Assembly (NCBI GenBank): GCA_034439755.1
Contig: JAWXAZ010000004.1
Location: forward strand, 24,622 to 88,621
Direction: 5' to 3'
Source of the DNA: B1 sp034439755
Lineage (GTDB): Bacteria; Bacteroidota; Bacteroidia; UKL13-3
DNA length: 64,000 nt
Part shown: in pieces, positions 25,837 through 35,307 of the stretch
How positions within the stretch are numbered: the first letter of the stretch is position 1
Layout of the letters: every line of letters begins with the position of its first letter
Notes under the pieces: generated by a model
What the model saw: only the letters and a program-made list of their open reading frames with translations
Database searches by the model: none
What the model was told of the DNA's origin: nothing
Position numbers and translations under genes: made by a program

Positions 25837-26970
25837 TTACAAAGTAACAAAATTTTCATACACTTTTAGGGTAGATTTTGCATTTAATTCCCAAGAGAAT
25901 AATTGTCCTCTAGAAAGCCCTGCAAGCCTCATTTCTGCTTGTAATTTGGGGTTATTCCATAGTGTATCAATAGCCGTTGCAATTGTTTCTGGCTTATAAG
26001 GATCACATATTAAAGCAACCTCGCCCACAATTTCGGGCATTGAACTGGTATTAGAAGTAATAATAGGCACTTCGCAGCGCATGGCTTCAACCAAGGGAAT
26101 ACCAAAGCTTTCGCGCAAAGATGGATATAAAAACAAAGTGGCCTGACTATAAATAGCGGGCAGTTCTTGGTTTGGCACATAGCCTGTAAAAACTATTTCA
26201 TTTACAATAGAAGGATCACCAATTTCATTGGCTAAATTATTCAAATACGGCCTATTTATATCGAGCATTAAAAGCTTACAAGGAAGCTTATTCTGTGCTT
26301 TCAAGATGCTTAAAGCCTTTAGCACACCCAGTACATTTTTTTTAGGATCTGTGTTCCCTAAAAAGAAAATGAATTGATCGGGCAAATTGTATTTTTCTTT
26401 AGACTGCCTTAATTCGTCGGCATCAGTTACTTTCTTAAAATGTTCTCCCGCGGCGTTATATACGGTCTGAACCAAATCTTTGTTGAAGCCAAAATAAGAG
26501 CAGATTCTTGTATTTTCAAAATTTGAAACGGTCAATATTTTTTTTGCTTTTTTGGCTATGATGGGCACATTCCATTTTCTATAAATATTGCCAAATTTCT
26601 GGTAAGCGGTTCCTTGTGTAAAACTAATTTTCTCTAAGTAAATTATATCATGCAAGGTGAGTACCAATGGAACAGAAAGAAATAAAGGAGCAGTATTGCT
26701 GGTACAATGCAAAATATCTAATTGATGCTTTTTAACGGCCCTTGGTAAATGCCATTGCTCCCATATAGGATAAGGCGATGCAGGCAACTCTACTATTTTA
26801 ACATTACCACCTTCTTGCAAACAATTGCGGTCCTCATCTGGTTGCACAAATACAATAAACTCATGATTGGCATTAGATTTTTGCAAGGCGCGAATAAGCT
26901 CCAAGGCAACCATATCCATTCCATGTTTCTTTTTCCTAAAAATCCTTTGAGCCTCAATACCTATTCTCAT
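25837..26970 (-). CDS. GT4-family glycosyltransferase
   Basis: The 377-residue GT-B enzyme uses a nucleotide-sugar to extend the lipid-linked glycan at the cytosolic face. Motifs: N-terminal MRIGIEAQRIF with a KKHGMDMVA loop, FFLGNTDPKKNVLGVLKAL, VFTGYVPNQELPAIYSQAT, FLYPSLRESFGIPLVEAM (the EX7E-like retaining site) and EVALICDPYKPE. It is within the polysaccharide operon. An exact GGTTCAGACC at 26464 encodes DLVQTVYNA. Confidence 0.92.
   Translation of the reverse strand: MRIGIEAQRIFRKKKHGMDMVALELIRALQKSNANHEFIVFVQPDEDRNCLQEGGNVKIVELPASPYPIWEQWHLPRAVKKHQLDILHCTSNTAPLFLSVPLVLTLHDIIYLEKISFTQGTAYQKFGNIYRKWNVPIIAKKAKKILTVSNFENTRICSYFGFNKDLVQTVYNAAGEHFKKVTDADELRQSKEKYNLPDQFIFFLGNTDPKKNVLGVLKALSILKAQNKLPCKLLMLDINRPYLNNLANEIGDPSIVNEIVFTGYVPNQELPAIYSQATLFLYPSLRESFGIPLVEAMRCEVPIITSNTSSMPEIVGEVALICDPYKPETIATAIDTLWNNPKLQAEMRLAGLSRGQLFSWELNAKSTLKVYENFVTL
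26464..26473 (-). repeat. GGTTCAGACC motif, exact copy 6 (in GT4 gene)
   Basis: Minus-strand context gatttGGTTCAGACCgtatat; encodes LVQT. Confidence 0.9.
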
Positions 26971-26978
26971 GATAAGAT

Positions 26979-28178
26979 TTATTTGTCGTTATTTTTTGAG
27001 TTAATGGTGGTAGAATGTTCGGTATGAATAAAGGTTTTAGTAGCGCCTTTACTTTTGATCATTGCCATAAACATTAAATAAAATGCCTGTGGCAATCGAA
27101 CTGCCGCGCCTATTGTTTTAACATTAAAAAAGGAAGACGGAATGGCAATGGCATAAGAAATACAACAAATAAAAAACAATCCCAAAAACCATGGTCCCAA
27201 TTGAGTAAATGGAAGGAAATAAATAAAAGCAGAAAAGAAACTTAATCCCAAAAGCAATATCCTAGGCAGAATAATTCTTTGCAGTGCTTTATCAAAAAAG
27301 TCGAAATTTCTCTTTAAGATTAAATTGGTAATACCTTCCAATAAAATTGCATGAAAATCGAAAAACTGAGAGGCCACCCATCTCCTCCTTTGCGAAGAAA
27401 ACACTTTGGCATTTTGAACCTTTTCATCAAAAACCAGTGCATCGTTTTCGAATAATACCTTATACCTATTTTTAACCAAGGAAAACTCCAATTCTTTATC
27501 TTCAACAGCAGATTCAATGGCACTCATGAGCCTCTTAAACTCTTTAAATTGCATGGCCTGACCAGACCCAGAGAGGGCACTGGTAACACCTATAGCAACA
27601 TGCCCTTTTCTAAAAATATGGTTATTAATCTCCTCACTCAATCCATCTAAAATAGCAAAAGGCGTATCTAAATTTTTGGCTGTTCTATGCGATTGAATAA
27701 TCATTTCATTGTTTTGCAAACGGGCATTAATTTTCTTTAGAAAATCATTCTCCATGATGTTGTCTACATCTAAAACCAAACAATAATCGTAATCATTTTC
27801 TGGCAATAGTCCCAATGCGGTGTTAAGCGATTTGGCTTTGGTACTTTGCTCAAATTGAACTTGTATAAGCTTAATGGGCATAACCAATAACTCACCAATT
27901 GTCAATTGTTTGAGCGAATCTGCGATCACAATCACATCAAATTTATCAGTCGGATAATTTTGGTTCAGACAGTGACCAACTGTATTTAAAATTACTTCAT
28001 CGTGTTTATAAGCTGGAATTAAAATAACAAATCTATTGAGTTTTTTAACCTCTAAACTTTTAAAGTTTGTGACTTTATAAAATATGCCTGCAAAGCTAAA
28101 AATAAACACATAGCCTACATTAAAAAGTAGGTAAAAAAGTAAGATTAATTCTAAGGTAAAAGAAAGATTTTGAATCAT
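26979..28178 (-). CDS. GT2-family glycosyltransferase, tandem paralogue A
   Basis: The 399-residue membrane glycosyltransferase has an N-terminal membrane segment, FVILIPAYKHDEVILNTV, FDVIVIADSLKQ, YCLVLDVDNIMENDF (DxD site), SALSGSGQAMQF and QRRRWVASQ (the QxxRW acceptor motif), then C-terminal membrane helices. It is clearly a paralogue of the next gene (paralogue B), with matching segments over the entire length, e.g. EEINNHIFRKGH in both. The 3-bp gap implies co-translation. A 9-of-10 motif copy lies at 27962 (encoding CLNQN on the coding strand). Part of the polysaccharide operon. Confidence 0.9.
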   Translation of the reverse strand: MIQNLSFTLELILLFYLLFNVGYVFIFSFAGIFYKVTNFKSLEVKKLNRFVILIPAYKHDEVILNTVGHCLNQNYPTDKFDVIVIADSLKQLTIGELLVMPIKLIQVQFEQSTKAKSLNTALGLLPENDYDYCLVLDVDNIMENDFLKKINARLQNNEMIIQSHRTAKNLDTPFAILDGLSEEINNHIFRKGHVAIGVTSALSGSGQAMQFKEFKRLMSAIESAVEDKELEFSLVKNRYKVLFENDALVFDEKVQNAKVFSSQRRRWVASQFFDFHAILLEGITNLILKRNFDFFDKALQRIILPRILLLGLSFFSAFIYFLPFTQLGPWFLGLFFICCISYAIAIPSSFFNVKTIGAAVRLPQAFYLMFMAMIKSKGATKTFIHTEHSTTINSKNNDK

Positions 28179-28181
28179 AGA

Positions 28182-29378
28182 TTAATTATTCTCCTTCTTA
28201 TTATCCTCATCCTTCTTTGCACTAGAAAGATGTGGCGTATGAATAAATTTCTTATCGGCGCCCCTTAATTTAAAGAAATTTAAAAACATTAATACAAATC
28301 CGTATGGCAGGCTCATCATGGCTTTAAGGGTATTTCCATTAAAATATTGAATAGGGATTGAAATAACTAAAGCCAACATTTGAACCAAAAACAAACCAAT
28401 AAAACAGGTACCCCAATTTGGCCAAACAAACCAAACTAAACACAAAATCATGGAAATACCCAATGAGATAAGTCGGGGCAGCAACATCAATTGAATAGAC
28501 TTATCTAAATAATCTACGTTAAAGGTTTTAATAGCGTTAATAATTCCACTAAAGGCATATTTACGCATGAAGGTAAGCTGAGCCGACATCCAACGTTTGC
28601 GTTGATTTTGGAAGACCTCTGGCAATTGAACCTTTTCATCGAACACCAAAATCTCATGTGCATAATCAATCACAACCCCTTGAGAAATAATGAGCACTTC
28701 CATTTGTTTATCGAACCCCCCAATGGCAGTAATCTTGCTCATAATCTCCTCAAAAAAATCGTATTTAACAGCCTTGCCTGAACCAATTAATGCTGCAGAT
28801 AAACCCAATACTTTATGCCCTTTTCTAAAGATATGGTTATTAATTTCTTCACTAACGCCATCTAAAATAGAAAACTTGGTTTCATTATTTTTAGCCAACC
28901 TATGCGCTTGAATAACCTTTTGCCCTTTTTGTAAGGCTGAGTTCATTTTTTCCAGAAAATTTTCTTCAACCAAATTATCAATATCTAATATAACTGCATA
29001 ATCATAAGTTTCTCCGCGAACGGCATCCAAAGCAGCATTAATAGACTTCCCTTTGGTACTATTTTCGAAATGAACTTCAACCACCCTTAGTGGCATTTTT
29101 GAAAACTCTTGAAGGGTTTCTTTTTGAAGCGAATCCGCTATGACGATCACCTCAAATTTATCGCTAGGATAATTTTGTTTTAACGTTTCAGAAGCAGTAT
29201 TAAAAATAACTTCATCGCCTTTGTAAGCCGGAATAAATATGGCAAACTTAAACCTGCTTGCCACAATAGGATAATGTTCTTTAGGGTAAAAAACTCCTGC
29301 GATGGCAAATAGCAACATATAGGCTATGTTTATTGCCAATAAAATCCAAATGAATCCAAATACATAATCTAGTAACAT
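28182..29378 (-). CDS. GT2-family glycosyltransferase, tandem paralogue B
   Basis: The 398-residue protein parallels paralogue A: FAIFIPAYKGDEVIFNTA, FEVIVIADSLQKE, YAVILDIDNLVEENF, EEINNHIFRKGHKVLGLSA, SALI-type GSGKAVKY and QRKRWMSAQL (QxxRW), then membrane helices. The two paralogues arose by tandem duplication and have diverged enough to use different donors or acceptors. It ends with a charged tail (KKDEDNKKENN). It sits 7 bp after the next GT2 gene in the operon. Confidence 0.9.
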   Translation of the reverse strand: MLLDYVFGFIWILLAINIAYMLLFAIAGVFYPKEHYPIVASRFKFAIFIPAYKGDEVIFNTASETLKQNYPSDKFEVIVIADSLQKETLQEFSKMPLRVVEVHFENSTKGKSINAALDAVRGETYDYAVILDIDNLVEENFLEKMNSALQKGQKVIQAHRLAKNNETKFSILDGVSEEINNHIFRKGHKVLGLSAALIGSGKAVKYDFFEEIMSKITAIGGFDKQMEVLIISQGVVIDYAHEILVFDEKVQLPEVFQNQRKRWMSAQLTFMRKYAFSGIINAIKTFNVDYLDKSIQLMLLPRLISLGISMILCLVWFVWPNWGTCFIGLFLVQMLALVISIPIQYFNGNTLKAMMSLPYGFVLMFLNFFKLRGADKKFIHTPHLSSAKKDEDNKKENN

Positions 29379-29385
29379 GATTGTA

Positions 29386-30300
29386 TTATTTAATAATTAA
29401 TCCAGTGTTATAATAGATTTCGTGATGCGTTAAATTCCAAAGTGCGCCCTTCACGAAAGCCACTAGCAATTTAAACTCTTTTTTGAATATATACTTTAAA
29501 ATTCCTTTAGGAAATGAAACAAAATAAAAAAACAAGACCGCGGTCAACTTTTGAAGTCCAGTAGTATTCCGTTTTGTAAAAACAAGTCGGTTTCTAGTTA
29601 AATAGTAAGTTTTCATTGGACTTTCCTTTCCAACTGACATAGACTCTTTATGATACACTTTTGAAGCACCGCAATACCATACTTCAAAACCTGCTCGCTT
29701 CACCCTTTCACAAAAATCAGTTTCTTCGTAATATAAGAAAAATAAATCGGCCATAAGTCCCACTTTTTCAACTACTTTTCTGCTAAACATCATGGCTGCA
29801 CCGTGGGCAAGTTCTGTTTTATAAGAAGCGTTGTATTTTTCTTGGTCATTTTCCTTATGACCAATTGCAAAACCCCTACCGGTGTAAAAATTAATGCCCT
29901 TACTTCCGGCAAATTGAAGCACATTTGGTTGAGAATAATAGACCAATTTCGACGAAACAATGCCTATTTTGTCGTTAGACTCCATTAAATTAACGAGCGG
30001 TTCAATAAAATTTGGTTCTAATTCTGTATCGTTATTCAATAAAAAAAAGTACTTTCCTTTTGCCACTTGAATAGCCAAATTATTGCCTCCAGCAAAACCA
30101 AGATTTTCGTTGCTTTCGATGAAAATGACTTCAGGAAAATCATTTTTTAAGGAGGCTATGCTTTCTGAAGAAGCGTTGTCAACAACAAACACTTCAATAT
30201 TGGGATAACTAATTTCTCTTAGCGAGTTTAAAAAAGCTCGGGTATAAATTGAACCGTTATAATTAACGGTGATAACACTTACCAAAGGATTATTATTCAT
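29386..30300 (-). CDS. GT2 glycosyltransferase, rhamnosyltransferase-like
   Basis: The 304-residue protein has the WbbL/RfbN-type pattern: VSVITVNYNGSIYTRAFLNS (6-25), EVFVVDNASSES, NLGFAGGNNLA, YFFLLNNDTELEPNF (acidic site) and EETDFCERVKRAGFEVWY. This family includes rhamnosyltransferases, but the sugar is not determined by sequence. It is mostly cytosolic with a short hydrophobic segment near 250-265. Its start overlaps the end of the Wzy-like gene by 8 bp. Confidence 0.9.
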   Translation of the reverse strand: MNNNPLVSVITVNYNGSIYTRAFLNSLREISYPNIEVFVVDNASSESIASLKNDFPEVIFIESNENLGFAGGNNLAIQVAKGKYFFLLNNDTELEPNFIEPLVNLMESNDKIGIVSSKLVYYSQPNVLQFAGSKGINFYTGRGFAIGHKENDQEKYNASYKTELAHGAAMMFSRKVVEKVGLMADLFFLYYEETDFCERVKRAGFEVWYCGASKVYHKESMSVGKESPMKTYYLTRNRLVFTKRNTTGLQKLTAVLFFYFVSFPKGILKYIFKKEFKLLVAFVKGALWNLTHHEIYYNTGLIIK

Positions 30301-31738
30301 TACTGCTTAATTCGATTTGGGGTTTATCGTAGTTTTCTGCCACCGTTAGCATGGTCATAGAGATATACATCAAGGCACCAAGAGGGGCCTGACCAAACAC
30401 TGGATTTCCAAAACTTGCGGTAATAATACCCAAAAATCCACCATATAAAGCAATTAATTTTTGTTTGGTATCTGAATCATTTACCCTTCTTAACCGCACT
30501 ACACCCATTACAATAACAAAGGCCAAACTTAATGCATAAACAGAGAGACCAACAACACCATTTTCTACCCAAACTTTCACAAACCAGCTATCAGTAGGTA
30601 AGTTTACCAAATAACTTGTAGGATAGAAACGAGCAGCCCAAGAGTCGGTAGTACCAATGCCTGAACCAAATGGCCTGTCTTTTAAATATGCCCTTAATTT
30701 CTCTTGATTAGATAAACGAACCAGCAAGGAAGCTTCTTTTGGATCTAGAGCTGTTCTTACCCTATAAATTTGATAATTTGAATTACCAATAAAGGTAAAT
30801 TTCAAAAAGGAGAATATTACCAAAACCACCAGAATGCCTGGAATCAAAATTCGATAATTCTTAATTAATAACAAGTAAGTAATACCCCCAAAGAAAATTA
30901 CGAAAACGGGGCCACGACTACCCGATGTTCCCATTCCAATAATACATACAAAAAATGCAATGAAATAAAGCACTTTGCTAGATAACTTATAAGGTCCTAA
31001 TGCTAAAATCATACAAATAAAAGCCACGTAAGCCATTACCACCCCAAATTGCCCCGCATCAGAGAAAAATGAAAACGCCCTTAATTGTCCAGCCAAAATG
31101 TGTGTAATTTTACCCCCCGATTCCAACCAGGCATTTTCAAATGGATCTAGGCCAATATTAATCTGTTTCCAACCCCAAAAAGCGCCCACAACACCCCAAA
31201 CAATTAGAATCCGAATAAATCGATCAAGGTGTTCCTTTTTATCAAATAATAGCAAGGTTAAAGGTACGGTTTGTATGGCGTAAAAAGACACACCACGAAC
31301 AGCATAAACCCATGCAATAACATTATCTCCTTGCGGGTTAAAAGCTTCTCCTAAGGTATATAAAAACCAAACGAAGGTTGTAATTAAAAGTCCATTGTTT
31401 AGTTTCTTAATATTATCCTTATGTAGTCTAAACACCATAGATAATGTGGTAAGAAATAATACCGCATCAATAGATAGTCCTAAGGGAATTCCAACAACAT
31501 AACGATTTACACCAATAAAAAAGAAAGAATAGTGAATATAAAACAACAACCCGTAATAAGGATTAGAAATAATGAGAGCAATTAGTCCTACTAGAACGGG
31601 CAAAAATGCCACCAAACTACCAATACCAATGTCGCCCGCAGCTAACACACCCGCCATGGTAACCCCTGTCATTGCTAGCAGTCCTGCAATAATAAAAGTA
31701 TTCTGTTGCGGATTTAAGGTTTTTGAATTAGGTCTCAC
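30293..31738 (-). CDS. O-antigen ligase/polymerase family membrane protein (Wzy-like)
   Basis: The 481-residue protein has about twelve membrane segments and a long periplasmic loop (about residues 330-400) containing RLSNQEKLRAYLKDRPFGSG and WAARFYPTSYLVNLPTDSWF, as in the O-antigen polymerase/ligase (Wzy_C, PF04932) family. GTSGSRGPVFVIF precedes this loop and is typical. In a Wzx/Wzz operon it is most likely the Wzy polymerase acting on undecaprenyl-PP-linked repeats in the periplasm, though a ligase role cannot be excluded. Confidence 0.88.
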   Translation of the reverse strand: MRPNSKTLNPQQNTFIIAGLLAMTGVTMAGVLAAGDIGIGSLVAFLPVLVGLIALIISNPYYGLLFYIHYSFFFIGVNRYVVGIPLGLSIDAVLFLTTLSMVFRLHKDNIKKLNNGLLITTFVWFLYTLGEAFNPQGDNVIAWVYAVRGVSFYAIQTVPLTLLLFDKKEHLDRFIRILIVWGVVGAFWGWKQINIGLDPFENAWLESGGKITHILAGQLRAFSFFSDAGQFGVVMAYVAFICMILALGPYKLSSKVLYFIAFFVCIIGMGTSGSRGPVFVIFFGGITYLLLIKNYRILIPGILVVLVIFSFLKFTFIGNSNYQIYRVRTALDPKEASLLVRLSNQEKLRAYLKDRPFGSGIGTTDSWAARFYPTSYLVNLPTDSWFVKVWVENGVVGLSVYALSLAFVIVMGVVRLRRVNDSDTKQKLIALYGGFLGIITASFGNPVFGQAPLGALMYISMTMLTVAENYDKPQIELSSNE

Positions 31739-31739
31739 G

Positions 31740-33068
31740 TTATTTAATATTTACGATGGATAAAGATTTAATTTTAAATTCTTCCCAACCAAATCGCAAA
31801 ACATTGGCAAACTTGATACCCATGTGCTTATTGAGTTGATAATATCCAAATGCCATACCAGCAATGAAGGTTGCAGTTGAAACAAATGCCACTGATTCTA
31901 AATTTTTGAAGAAGTAAATCCCTATAAAATCACCCACAATATTTACGGCAAGTTGGATCATCACTTTATAAAAATTGAGGTTTGGTTTGTTAATGGTATC
32001 TAGCATTACTCCTGCAAATTTATCTAAGGGTAATATGGCCATGTAGCTAGCAAAAACACGCAATAAAATGGCCGATTCAGAATATCCTTTTCCACCTATA
32101 ATTAACACAATCCAATCGGCAAAAATGAAACTTCCAAAAGCTATTGGCAACAGCAGGAAAAACACCAATCCAGCCTTCTTTTCAAATTCTAAACGTAGGC
32201 TATCATAGGCCTTTTCTGCATACAGTTTAGCAAACTGAGGCAAAGCTGTAACGGCAAAACTTCTTAATGGCATTTCCACAATTTCTAAAATACGGCTAGG
32301 CACATTAAACAAGGCTACACCTGCACTGCCTAAAAATGTGCTACCAATAATAAAGGTATCAGAGCTTCTTAATAGATTTGAACCCATTAAGGTTCCCATG
32401 CTAAATTTACCAAAATGAAATACTTCAATAATTCTTTTGCGGGTATATTTAAAAAGGAACTGAATGCCACTCCAACCCATAAAAATGGCAAGAATACTTA
32501 CTACCAAATGTGAAATGGCATAACTAATTAAAACAGCGTAAATACTACCTTCAACCTTTACATAAAACCAAATAAGACCAATAAAAACCAATTGATTAAT
32601 AATTCTAATGACACTCATAGAAATGATTTTCAATTTGGCATTTAAAAACCAAGTTGCATAATTATTTGGAGCAGATAGCACTGCAATAATCATGAGCCAT
32701 TTAAAAAAGAACAAGTATTCAACAAATAAACCCAATTGCTTAAAAATGTAATACAATAGGGTTATCACAATTAAATATATAAAGGTTAAAGCTAAAGTGA
32801 TTAAAATGGTTGAACCAATTACTTCTTCTTCTTCTGCGGCTGTCTTACTTTGGGCCAAGTTGCGCACCAAAGCATTCATAACCATACCAATTCTTAAAGT
32901 TTCAAATATGCCATAGATAGCTAAGAATATTAGGTAAGGGCCGAATATCTCTTTGTATAAAACCCGAGCTAAAAGTGCAAATGTTACAACACCAAGAAAA
33001 GCCCCCACTCCATTGCCAATGAGTGAGGAAAAGCTTTTACTTTGAATTATTTTTTTTAGTCCCTGCAT
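31740..33068 (-). CDS. polysaccharide flippase (Wzx-like, MATE/MOP superfamily)
   Basis: The 442-residue protein has about twelve to fourteen membrane segments, starting with SSLIGNGVGAFLGVVTFALL and containing SSDTFIIGSTFLGSAGVALFNV, a classic Wzx/RfbX segment. It would flip undecaprenyl-PP-linked glycan to the periplasm. It is 1 bp from the polymerase gene and 17 bp from the Wzz-like gene, which supports a Wzy-dependent pathway. Confidence 0.92.
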   Translation of the reverse strand: MQGLKKIIQSKSFSSLIGNGVGAFLGVVTFALLARVLYKEIFGPYLIFLAIYGIFETLRIGMVMNALVRNLAQSKTAAEEEEVIGSTILITLALTFIYLIVITLLYYIFKQLGLFVEYLFFFKWLMIIAVLSAPNNYATWFLNAKLKIISMSVIRIINQLVFIGLIWFYVKVEGSIYAVLISYAISHLVVSILAIFMGWSGIQFLFKYTRKRIIEVFHFGKFSMGTLMGSNLLRSSDTFIIGSTFLGSAGVALFNVPSRILEIVEMPLRSFAVTALPQFAKLYAEKAYDSLRLEFEKKAGLVFFLLLPIAFGSFIFADWIVLIIGGKGYSESAILLRVFASYMAILPLDKFAGVMLDTINKPNLNFYKVMIQLAVNIVGDFIGIYFFKNLESVAFVSTATFIAGMAFGYYQLNKHMGIKFANVLRFGWEEFKIKSLSIVNIK

Positions 33069-33085
33069 GCATTATTTTTCCTCTT

Positions 33086-35296
33086 TTAAGACTCTAGTTC
33101 TTCCAACCCAACTTCTTCTTGCTTTAATGCAGGTCTTGCTTCATTGCGTCTAGGCTTTGGTATTACACCAACCATGTTTTCTAAATCTTCTGGTTCAACA
33201 AAATTTAACCATACCATAATTTTATTTTCTTCGCCGGCGGCTTTACGGAATAACTTCATGATATTTTCATCTGAGTCTGTCCAACTTCTACGTGCATCCA
33301 AAACCAAAAGACTTAACCTAGAGTTTCTGATCAATTGATTTGGCAGCGCATTTACGCTAATAGCAGGAATTTCAACTATAATAAAATTAAATGCACTGCG
33401 ATTCACTCTTGAGAATTCGGGTAATAAGTTTTCCTCTGTTTTTGCAGAGAATAACCTCGAGGTTATATCATAACGTAAAGTCCTAAATTTCCTATCATCT
33501 GTTTCGGCATCTTCTATATTATCGTCATTAGAAATATACAGCACCGAATAATCTAAGCTATATAGTTTCTCGGCCAATTTCTGGGCAGCATAAGTTTTTC
33601 CTTCAAACTCTCTAGAACTAATTACGGTGATTAAATAGTTGCTAGATGCTTGCGGATTATTTTCTAGCTCTATTTTTAAATTAGAAACGGCATAATCCAA
33701 TAAGGTATTTTCAATTCGTCCTAATTGCAAAGTACCAGAAGTAGTTAAGCGATTTGGTAGCGCACTAAATATTTTCAATCCCGTTAACTCTTCAGCCCTG
33801 GCCGTATTTTTAATTGAACTGTCTAATAATTCTTTAGCAATAAAATACACCAATAAGAAGAAGAAAGAGGCAAGGAAAGAAAGTATTACTAACAATAAAC
33901 GCTTCGAGGCCAAAGGTTTTGTAGGGAATACCGGATTATCCATCACCTGCAGGTTATTCGACATCTCAATATTTTGTTGCCTTAATTTAGCCAAATGATA
34001 GCCATGTAAGATTTCCAAATATTGCTTTTCTGCCACACCAATTTCTCTTTCAAGTCTACTAACCTGCATGTTTAAAGGAGAGAACTCATTGTATTTGCGG
34101 TCAAATTCTTTCCTTCTATCAATGTAAACTTGCAAACGGGCTTCTGAGCCATCCATTGCCAAAATCTCTTTTAACCAACTTTCCAAAACCACATTCATAG
34201 GTACAGATTCGATGGTATTGTTTAAGCTATAATATTGGAGTACCCAAAGGCGAATTTCCTGTTTAATAGCATCTACTTTTGTTGCCAATTTAACTATCTT
34301 TTCTGGATTATTGGCATAAATTTTTGAACGCTCATACTCTTCATGGGCAACTCCTAATTCTTTCCTTAATCGGTTTAATTCTGCATTATTTCTCAGCAAT
34401 ATTTCACGCGACTCTAATTGATCCTCTAGTCGGGCTACCGCTCTTTTATGCGCCTCATAAGACATCAATTCTTTGTAATAATCGGTTTCATTGGTTTCGT
34501 TTTCTATGGCAACTGCCTTTGCTTGTTCATAGTAATTAATGATTTTATTGCGAATACCAAAATCCTTCAATTTATTTTCAGAATTATTTAACTCAGCAGC
34601 TGCATCCTTTAACCTTGCTTCGAACCATTTTAATACATTTACAGTTTCAGATCCTTTTAAAGATTTATATTTAGCAATAAAAACTTCCGTTAAAAACTTC
34701 AAGGTATTTAAACAAACACCTGGATCATCTGACTTATAGGTAAGGTCAATGAAATCTGAACTAGATTTACGAGAAGAAGTTAGATTTTTATTGATATTAC
34801 TTAAACTGTAATGGCCTTTTGGTTCAGACAATAATTTAACAACAATGTTATCTGTAGACGAATTTTTATATTTGGTAATTTTAGTGATGGTGGCAGAAAA
34901 GTTTCCAGGAACAACCATTAATGCACGCTCATCTGTAATGGTATTTCTGAGCTCAGTAAAACTTTTTTCACCTAAGATAAGTGGATCTGGCATTTCTAAT
35001 AACAAGTGTTGAGCCAATAATTTGATTGCAACATCTTCCAATGTTTGACGGGCAGTTACTGTTGCCAATAAGTTGTCAAAAGCATTATTTATAGAGAAAT
35101 AATCGGCACGGGGTGCATCCTCACTAGAGGTAATACCATAACCCGAGGCAATACCCGTATAAACAGTTGTTTCCGCTTGATATTCACGAGGTAATCTACC
35201 TATTAGAAAATAAACCAGTATGGCTACCAAAATGGGGAATAAAATCAGCCATTTCAGGTTTTTGGTGAGTACGCGTAAAAATTGGACAAAACTCAT
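33086..35296 (-). CDS. chain-length determinant (Wzz) with degenerate BY-kinase domain
   Basis: The 736-residue inner-membrane protein has two membrane segments (about 15-32 and 470-492) with a long periplasmic coiled-coil region between them and PxxP-like NPVFPTKPLASKR before the second, as in Wzz/GNVR polysaccharide co-polymerases. The C-terminal cytosolic part has the BY-kinase fold but the motifs are worn: Walker A is SSREFEGKTYAA (near 558-569) instead of SxxPGEGKTT, Walker A' is LYISNDDN without the invariant Asp, and Walker B is FIIVEIPAI with Glu for Asp. There is no C-terminal Tyr cluster. It is probably a catalytically inactive regulator of chain length. A 9-of-10 motif copy lies at 34821. 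Confidence 0.88.
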   Translation of the reverse strand: MSFVQFLRVLTKNLKWLILFPILVAILVYFLIGRLPREYQAETTVYTGIASGYGITSSEDAPRADYFSINNAFDNLLATVTARQTLEDVAIKLLAQHLLLEMPDPLILGEKSFTELRNTITDERALMVVPGNFSATITKITKYKNSSTDNIVVKLLSEPKGHYSLSNINKNLTSSRKSSSDFIDLTYKSDDPGVCLNTLKFLTEVFIAKYKSLKGSETVNVLKWFEARLKDAAAELNNSENKLKDFGIRNKIINYYEQAKAVAIENETNETDYYKELMSYEAHKRAVARLEDQLESREILLRNNAELNRLRKELGVAHEEYERSKIYANNPEKIVKLATKVDAIKQEIRLWVLQYYSLNNTIESVPMNVVLESWLKEILAMDGSEARLQVYIDRRKEFDRKYNEFSPLNMQVSRLEREIGVAEKQYLEILHGYHLAKLRQQNIEMSNNLQVMDNPVFPTKPLASKRLLLVILSFLASFFFLLVYFIAKELLDSSIKNTARAEELTGLKIFSALPNRLTTSGTLQLGRIENTLLDYAVSNLKIELENNPQASSNYLITVISSREFEGKTYAAQKLAEKLYSLDYSVLYISNDDNIEDAETDDRKFRTLRYDITSRLFSAKTEENLLPEFSRVNRSAFNFIIVEIPAISVNALPNQLIRNSRLSLLVLDARRSWTDSDENIMKLFRKAAGEENKIMVWLNFVEPEDLENMVGVIPKPRRNEARPALKQEEVGLEELES

Positions 35297-35307
35297 TTTA
35301 TAAGGGT

